NCBI GenBank assembly: GCA_030618505.1
Contig: JAUXDF010000003.1
Coordinates: 1-38,321, forward strand
Origin: Spongiibacteraceae bacterium
GTDB taxonomy: Bacteria; Pseudomonadota; Gammaproteobacteria; Pseudomonadales; PIVM01
Direction of reading: 5' to 3'
DNA length: 38,321 nucleotides
Below the pieces are notes generated by a model that worked only from the letters and a program-made list of their open reading frames with translations, made no database searches and was not told the DNA's origin. Positions within the stretch are counted from its first letter, which is position 1, and the number at the start of each line of letters is the position of its first letter. Position numbers and translations under genes: made by a program. This document shows positions 34,257 through 38,321 of this stretch, one piece after another.

Positions 34257-34834
34257 ACGATATATTATTGCCATTCACCAATCTTCCCGACGCATACATA
34301 GTCCTTGATACGGAGACCACAGGCCTACTTGATGAAATAGGCCCCCCTGGCATCGTTACACTTGGATTAACTCCAGTAGATAACCATAAGATTTTAAATT
34401 CTATCGAATTTAAATTAAAACCCTACCGCAGTATCAACGATGAAGCACAACGCGTGCACGGCATATCAAACACAGAAGCTAGTACATTCGATGACATATC
34501 AATTAAATGGCCTGAGATTAAGGGTTATTTAAACAATAACTATGTCGTTATCCACAATGCTAGCTTTGACTGGCCTATAATCGAATTTCACATCCAAAAA
34601 TTCGATTTAGACCCTTTATCTAACGTTTCGATATTCTGTTCACAAAAATCTGCTATTCCCTTCGCTAAAGAAAACAACATTCCAATGAGTTCTCGTGGGC
34701 CCTCTTTGGATGCCCTCACTGAATACCTTAATACTTCGTCTTTACGGGTGAATGGAATACATGGCGCGGCAATAGATACTAAACAAACAGCACTTGTCGT
34801 AGAGGCCTTAAGGAAGCTAGGAGAAAATAAGTAG
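34253..34834 (+). CDS. DnaQ-like DEDDh 3'-5' exonuclease
   Basis: The 193-residue protein is a stand-alone DnaQ-fold exonuclease. Exo I has Asp19 and Glu21 in LDTETTG, Exo II has Asp106 in HNASFDWPI, and Exo III has His170 and Asp175 in HGAAIDTK. All four acidic residues and the DEDDh histidine are present, so it should be catalytically competent. It has no other domain. It resembles the polymerase III epsilon/RNase T group but is not the housekeeping dnaQ by context. Its ATG overlaps the RES stop (ATGA), so translation is coupled and it belongs to the toxin-antitoxin operon. Its substrate (DNA, RNA or a nucleotide product) is unknown. Confidence 0.93.
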   Translation: MNDILLPFTNLPDAYIVLDTETTGLLDEIGPPGIVTLGLTPVDNHKILNSIEFKLKPYRSINDEAQRVHGISNTEASTFDDISIKWPEIKGYLNNNYVVIHNASFDWPIIEFHIQKFDLDPLSNVSIFCSQKSAIPFAKENNIPMSSRGPSLDALTEYLNTSSLRVNGIHGAAIDTKQTALVVEALRKLGENK

Positions 34835-34841
34835 ATGTTAA

Positions 34842-34909
34842 AGGAACTCGAGTTTAGAGCGAGCTAAACCCTCAGGCCAATATTTTCTGGCCTGATTGAG
34901 CTAGTTCCT
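34842..34909 (+). repeat. Nested inverted repeats forming a three-stem structure after the exonuclease gene
   Basis: AGGAACT (34842-34848) pairs with AGTTCCT (34903-34909). Inside it are two further hairpins: GTTTAG/CTAAAC (34852-34857, 34864-34869) and the perfect 8-bp TCAGGCCA/TGGCCTGA (34872-34879, 34888-34895). The nested layout begins 8 bp after the exonuclease stop. It may act as terminator or mRNA end structure, or as a recombination site. Confidence 0.7.
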
Positions 34910-35152
34910 CTGCTTGTTTTATCGTATTACGCGGCGTTTCTTTGCTCATCCGCATATTCCCTTTTTTTCGTCCTGTCAGGCGGCTCGAATTTTTTGCATT
35001 TACTGTTCCACCAAGACCTAGCGGCAACATGCCTAAAAATGTAAACAAGCCCCTTGCGAATTTGCGCTGCCGTTTGCGGATTGTTCTTTCGCCACGGCGA
35101 ATGACAACACAATTGCGCCTCCCTCTCACTATCCAAACAACAGTCATTTGAT

Positions 35153-35179
35153 GTGAGAGCCAACATTGTTGGTTCTCAC
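35153..35179. repeat. Head-to-head TTCTCAC-type palindrome (copies E and F)
   Basis: GTGAGAGCCAAC (35153-35164) and GTTGGTTCTCAC (35168-35179) pair over 12 bp with one wobble around ATT. Copy F continues as TTCTCACGGAAAATAAATTT, matching the inverted-repeat family. Copy E read on the minus strand (CTCTCACATCAAATG) matches copy D. The bases ATGTGAGARCCARCATTGT are shared with the segment beside copy G at about 35826-35844. Confidence 0.75.
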
Positions 35180-35253
35180 GGAAAATAAATTTTCTATTAT
35201 TTTCAAGGAGTTGAGAGTTTCTCTCGCCACATTTATTCACTCTAAATCACATT

Positions 35254-35285
35254 TTGGTTGGGTAACTGCACGGTTACTCAACCAA
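35254..35285. repeat. 13-bp hairpin
   Basis: TTGGTTGGGTAAC (35254-35266) pairs with GTTACTCAACCAA (35273-35285) over 13 positions with one wobble and a 6-nt loop. It is about 120 bp downstream of the 83-residue gene's stop on the minus strand. It could be its transcription end, though it is not followed by a T-run. Confidence 0.7.
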
Positions 35286-35407
35286 GACCCTTGATAAAGA
35301 AGCTAGATATTTACAAAAGGGTTTAGTTTATCTAATAACTGATGAGTCTATCGAAATGTGGGCGGCCTACAGGGTGATATAGACAGGGGGAAAGATCAGG
35401 GCGCGTG

Positions 35408-35659
35408 CTATTTGGTTTTTGTGATTTTGCGGAGGGCCGTATCAATATGGTTATTGTTAGCATAGGCATAAATGTTTACGTCTCCGTCAATACTGATGCC
35501 GTCACCTATTTTGATTCGTGATTTTTCCAGCATATCCCACCGGTAGCGTTTAGCGCTCAAGCCAAGAGAAGTGTAATTATCCAGGGTGAGGCCTGTTCGG
35601 GCAATAGTGCGTTTTACCGCACTCTCCAAAACGGCATAGTCTTCTGGTGTGATTTTCAT
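35408..35659 (-). CDS. Small conserved-type hypothetical protein
   Basis: The 83-residue protein starts MKITPEDYAVLESAVKRTIA, continues with GLSAKRYRWDMLEKSRIKIGDG, and ends AYANNNHIDTALRKITKTK. The pattern of a D-Y-L N-terminus, KRYRWD in the middle and a HIDTALRKI end resembles small hypothetical proteins I recall from proteobacterial plasmids and phages, but I cannot name a family. GGGAG lies 6-7 nt before the ATG. It is soluble, has no signal peptide, and is the only gene between repeat copies F and G, so it may be the content of a separate cassette. Confidence 0.75.
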   Translation of the reverse strand: MKITPEDYAVLESAVKRTIARTGLTLDNYTSLGLSAKRYRWDMLEKSRIKIGDGISIDGDVNIYAYANNNHIDTALRKITKTK

Positions 35660-35810
35660 TCTGACGCTCCCTGGTTGCTGTTTATGAAAGATCGTAAATC
35701 GTTATTGGAAGAACTGACAACAAGGAATGGCGTTGACACGAAGCCGCTTATGTACCCCGAAAAGAGAAATATATCAACGGTTTGAAGCGCGATAACTTAT
35801 TCAATTATAA

Positions 35811-35834
35811 AGAAAAGTGCAATTTATGTGAGAA
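35811..35834 (-). repeat. Right inverted repeat of the accessory segment (copy G)
   Basis: Read on the minus strand, it begins TTCTCACATAAATTGCACTT and differs from the left copy at 32914 at a single base of 24. The two enclose 2,921 bp holding the antitoxin, toxin, exonuclease and 83-residue genes. Confidence 0.8.
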
Positions 35835-35877
35835 CCAGCATTGTATAGTTCTAGTGCCAAGTAAAATCCGTCAATAT

Positions 35878-35903
35878 AAAGTATGTAAGTGCTTACAAAC
35901 TTT
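35878..35903. repeat. 12-bp inverted repeat
   Basis: AAAGTATGTAAG (35878-35889) and CTTACAAACTTT (35892-35903) pair at 11 of 12 positions with only a 2-nt loop. This suggests a protein-binding palindrome rather than a hairpin. No gene is close enough to assign it to. Confidence 0.6.
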
Positions 35904-36179
35904 GTATTGTCTGCCCCCCCTCTCAATGTCATTAACTTAAGGACATTCTTAGGCCCGTAGCCGTGATCAGTGTGCCCCGTGTAACGCTTTGGGTATGAGC
36001 TTGCGAAATCAAGGGGGTTACTGGATTAATTCCCGGATTTCATTGACGATCTGCTTTAGACATTGACCCAATAAATGAAAAGGTTACCGAGTTGATCAGT
36101 TTACAGTTGAGAGTAGCCAAGCAGGAATATGAGAATATTTCTTTATCCCATGAAAAAAATGCTTTTCCCGCAGTCACAG

Positions 36180-36911
36180 TTACACGTCTTGGTTCATTTC
36201 GCTTACTTTATTTTCTATCCACTCTTGTGCCATGGCAGTAATTTCGCGACTGGTTTTGCCTTCTACTGAAATAGGCTTACTAATTTCAATTTGAATAACA
36301 CCGGGAAATTTCAGGAACTTTCTTGCCGGCCAGTAGCGACCAGCGTTGTGTGCAATAAACACCACGGGAGCCTCGGCTTTTATGGCCAGGTTGGCGCCAC
36401 CACGTGCATAGTTAGTTTTGGTGCCATGCTCGGTGCGAGTTCCCTCGGGGAAAACCAGCACAGTGTTGCCCTCCTCCAGGCGTTGTTTTCCAAGCGCCAT
36501 CATTTGTCTTAAGGCCTCTCGAGGATTACCACGGTCGATAGCGATAGGCTTCATTAAACGCAAACCCCATCCAAAACCCGGAATATCCAATAACTCTTTT
36601 TTTAATATAGTACTTAGAGGATCACATAAATTAAGTAAAAAATAGGTTTCCCACTGACTCTGGTGGTTACTTAATATGACATAGGCTTGATCAGGAAGGT
36701 TTTCTCGTCCTGTTAATTGATGTTTCACACCACAGGACCACTGTAGCCAGCGAATAACACCACGGTTCCATAAAAGAATATAAGGACGACGATGAGGGTA
36801 GGAAAAAAACCTCATAATAGTTAATGCTGTTATCCCAAACCAGGTAGTGAGAGCTGTATAGCCAATATAAAAAGCAACTGTCCTCAAGCCCAGAAAAAAA
36901 GTATTAAGCAT
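36180..36911 (-). CDS. plsC: 1-acyl-sn-glycerol-3-phosphate acyltransferase
   Basis: This 243-residue inner-membrane enzyme acylates lysophosphatidic acid to phosphatidic acid in phospholipid synthesis. It has a membrane segment near residues 8-28 and the catalytic block LSNHQSQWETYFL near 82-94, with an HX4E form instead of the usual HX4D. The VFPEGTRTEHG glycerol-phosphate motif lies near 153. The HQSxWE variant is common in this branch of the family. It overlaps gmhB by 8 bp. In Pseudomonas this pair directly follows gyrB. Confidence 0.95.
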   Translation of the reverse strand: MLNTFFLGLRTVAFYIGYTALTTWFGITALTIMRFFSYPHRRPYILLWNRGVIRWLQWSCGVKHQLTGRENLPDQAYVILSNHQSQWETYFLLNLCDPLSTILKKELLDIPGFGWGLRLMKPIAIDRGNPREALRQMMALGKQRLEEGNTVLVFPEGTRTEHGTKTNYARGGANLAIKAEAPVVFIAHNAGRYWPARKFLKFPGVIQIEISKPISVEGKTSREITAMAQEWIENKVSEMNQDV

Positions 36912-37464
36912 TATCTTGATGATCCTTCTTAATCAGGTAGGCTGCCGCCTGTGACAGGCTTTCAAAGACCAGCAGGTTTTTCCACTCATCAGCTGAATGA
37001 ATAGCTTGAAGCGTTTTTTCCCCTTTACCCGTTTTGACCAAAACAGGTATACAATCTTTAGCCTTGGCAGCTTGTAAATCTTTAATGCTATCACCAATAA
37101 AATAGGCGCCTCTGCTATCACAGTGCAGTTCTTTTTCGATGGCATCGATTAAACCGGTTTTGGGTTTTCGACAAGAGCAGTTTTCATCAGGATGGTGGGG
37201 GCAGTAAAAAACACCCGCTATGCTGCCACCCTGTTCTTCAACCAGGTTCAACATTTTTTCATGCATAGCCTCTAATGCATCAAGGTTAAATAGACCTCTG
37301 CCAAGGCCGGATTGGTTAGTGGCAACGGCAACAGTAAAGTTATTATGTAAATCTGCTATCGCCTTAATGCTGCCGGGTATCGGCATCCATTCATCTGAGG
37401 ATTTAATGTAATCCTCAGAGTCTTCATTAATAACCCCATCCCTATCCAGTATCACCAACTTCAA
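36904..37464 (-). CDS. gmhB: D-glycero-beta-D-manno-heptose-1,7-bisphosphate 7-phosphatase
   Basis: GmhB removes the 7-phosphate in the ADP-heptose pathway for LPS inner core. The 186-residue HAD protein starts with the nucleophile motif ILDRDGVINED (Asp at residue 7, general acid two residues on). ATNQSGLGRG lies near 49, and the zinc-binding CPHHPDENCSCRKPK near 107-121. IGDSIKDLQAAKA is motif IV. It is 12 bp after glyS and overlaps plsC, so the three genes form one operon. Confidence 0.97.
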   Translation of the reverse strand: MKLVILDRDGVINEDSEDYIKSSDEWMPIPGSIKAIADLHNNFTVAVATNQSGLGRGLFNLDALEAMHEKMLNLVEEQGGSIAGVFYCPHHPDENCSCRKPKTGLIDAIEKELHCDSRGAYFIGDSIKDLQAAKAKDCIPVLVKTGKGEKTLQAIHSADEWKNLLVFESLSQAAAYLIKKDHQDNA

Positions 37465-37476
37465 TTGTGCGACTCC

Positions 37477-38321
37477 CTACTTATTACTGGCAAGCAGGGA
37501 TATATCAGCGACTTCGCTGAATAGGCCATGAAGTTGTTGTAACAAAGCGAGGCGGTTATTGCGCAGGGCATCATCGTCGGCCATTACCATTACCTGATCA
37601 AAAAATGCATCTACGCAAGGACGGATGGATGCCAGCTTACTGAGAACCTGCTCATAATCCTTATTGGCGATCAAAGGTGCGTTATTCGCTGCAAGTTTGC
37701 TTAGCGCAGCGGCGAGATCTTTCTCTTCAGCCTCGAGCAGCAGTTTATTGTCAATCGTACTTGATGGACTGCTGCCTTGTTTTGCAAGAATATTAGCCAC
37801 CCGCTTGTTGGCTGCTGCCAGCGCACTGGCATCGGCCAGTTGGGTGAAGGCATGAACGGCATGAATACGTTTATCAAAATCAAGAGCCCAACTTATTTGT
37901 TTAGCATTAACCGCGAGAAAAACTTCAGTAGCAATATTTTCATTACTGTACCAGGCCTTGAAGCGCTCAATAATATATTTGAGTACCTGATCAACCAGGC
38001 CATCCGGGACGGGTAAGCTTGCGTAGTTTCGCTGGGCGGATTCAAGCAGCTGACGAAGATCCAGATCCAGCTGCTTTTTAACAATAATATTTAAAATACC
38101 CAAAGAGGCACGTCGCAAGGCAAAGGGGTCTTTGTTGCCAGTTGGTGGCTCGCCGATACCGAAAATTCCCACCAGGGTATCGATACGATCGGCAATAGCC
38201 AAGGCGCAGCCGGTGAGAGTGACAGGTAGTTGATCACCGGAGAAACGTGGCAGGTATTGCTCGTTCAGCGCAAGCGCGACCTCCTCTGTTTCTCCGTCAA
38301 AGCGGGCATAGTGGCTAGCCA
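37477..38321 (-). CDS. glyS: Glycyl-tRNA synthetase beta subunit (partial, N-terminus outside window)
   Basis: GlyS pairs with GlyQ to charge tRNA-Gly in bacteria with the alpha2-beta2 type enzyme. The frame stays open to the window end, which is inside the gene. It shows EQYLPRFSGDQLPVTLTGCA then LAIADRIDTLVGIFGIGEPPTGNKDPFALRRASLGIL, the central region. The C-terminal DALR-like anticodon-binding part follows, with AVNAKQISWALDFDKRIHAVHAF. About 281 of roughly 690 residues are present. An apparent start at 38202 is internal and not real. Confidence 0.97.
   Translation of the reverse strand, partial: ASHYARFDGETEEVALALNEQYLPRFSGDQLPVTLTGCALAIADRIDTLVGIFGIGEPPTGNKDPFALRRASLGILNIIVKKQLDLDLRQLLESAQRNYASLPVPDGLVDQVLKYIIERFKAWYSNENIATEVFLAVNAKQISWALDFDKRIHAVHAFTQLADASALAAANKRVANILAKQGSSPSSTIDNKLLLEAEEKDLAAALSKLAANNAPLIANKDYEQVLSKLASIRPCVDAFFDQVMVMADDDALRNNRLALLQQLHGLFSEVADISLLASNK

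Larger units (their letters stand above)
34835..35407. other. Gene-free region between the exonuclease and the 83-residue hypothetical gene
   Basis: No supported gene lies here. Overlapping ORFs occur in three frames (for example 34927-35166 and 34872-35240 on the minus strand), but none has a family signature or a convincing start. The stretch 34910-35150 differs in texture from its neighbours and may be a decayed gene. The recognisable contents are the three-stem structure, the 35153-35179 palindrome and the 35254-35285 hairpin. Confidence 0.55.
35660..36179. other. Gene-free region before plsC
   Basis: I see no gene in these 520 bp in either strand. It holds repeat copy G (35811-35834) and a nearly perfect 12-bp inverted repeat at 35878-35903. 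Between 35930 and 36170 the sequence has no recognisable feature and could be degraded coding DNA. Confidence 0.6.

Noticed and set aside
34872..35240. Minus-strand ORFs of 79 and 122 residues and a plus-strand ORF of 69 residues
   Set aside because: They overlap each other and the palindromes, have no recognisable domain or good start, and their composition is biased. They may be decayed coding DNA, but no gene call can be supported.
32673..36179. CRISPR array from repeated TTCTCAC motifs
   Set aside because: Copies are unevenly spaced, point in both directions and show no regular spacers. No cas genes are present.

Overview
The window looks like the replication-origin region of a moderately AT-rich gammaproteobacterial chromosome, most likely a marine lineage near Cellvibrionales/Pseudomonadales. 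The evidence is gene order and protein family, not a database match. The core follows the Pseudomonas-type order: glmS-glmU / atpCDGAHFEBI / parB-parA-rsmG-mnmG on the minus strand, then mnmE, yidC-yidD-rnpA-rpmH, then dnaA-dnaN-recF-gyrB on the plus strand, and finally plsC-gmhB-glyS on the minus strand.

Region 1 (1-6040) is accessory DNA next to glmS. A group II intron on the minus strand (RT/maturase, domain V at 6-39, 5' end near 1895-1899) ends about 40 bp upstream of a ppnP-like gene that carries an in-frame TAA. Then come two diverged DUF1254/DUF1214 paralogs, one probably periplasmic and one a lipoprotein, and a truncated tnsA. Between tnsA and glmS lies a Tn7-like right end: TGT begins exactly 25 bp after the glmS stop, and a TnsB-site-like sequence follows at the same spacing as in Tn7. 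I read this as a decayed Tn7-like element at attTn7.

Region 2 (6066-25923) is housekeeping: amino-sugar synthesis for the cell wall, the complete F1Fo ATP synthase operon, chromosome partitioning, tRNA modification, and membrane-protein insertion with the RNase P protein and L34. Two intergenic regions hold consensus DnaA boxes: 21555-21706 (four boxes beside a very AT-rich stretch, between mnmE and mnmG) and 26279-26412 (two boxes upstream of dnaA). Both are origin candidates.

Region 3 (25924-32672) is dnaA-dnaN-recF-gyrB. Two 16-bp parS palindromes lie inside recF and are presumably the targets of the ParB encoded 12 kb away.

Region 4 (32673-36179) separates gyrB from plsC, which are close together in Pseudomonas. 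It carries a translationally coupled operon: a Xre/MbcA-type antitoxin, a RES-domain toxin and a DnaQ-like DEDDh exonuclease. The operon is driven by a promoter lying between the arms of a perfect 11-bp inverted repeat. It is surrounded by a family of TTCTCAC-type repeats, including a 24-bp inverted pair with 23 matches at 32914 and 35834, and a head-to-head palindrome at 35153-35179. No transposase or integrase is visible there. The repeats look like ends of small, possibly trans-mobilised cassettes. This coupled toxin-antitoxin-exonuclease unit in a repeat-bounded cassette is the best candidate for an undescribed system in the window.

Region 5 (36180-38321) is plsC-gmhB-glyS, with glyS cut by the window end.
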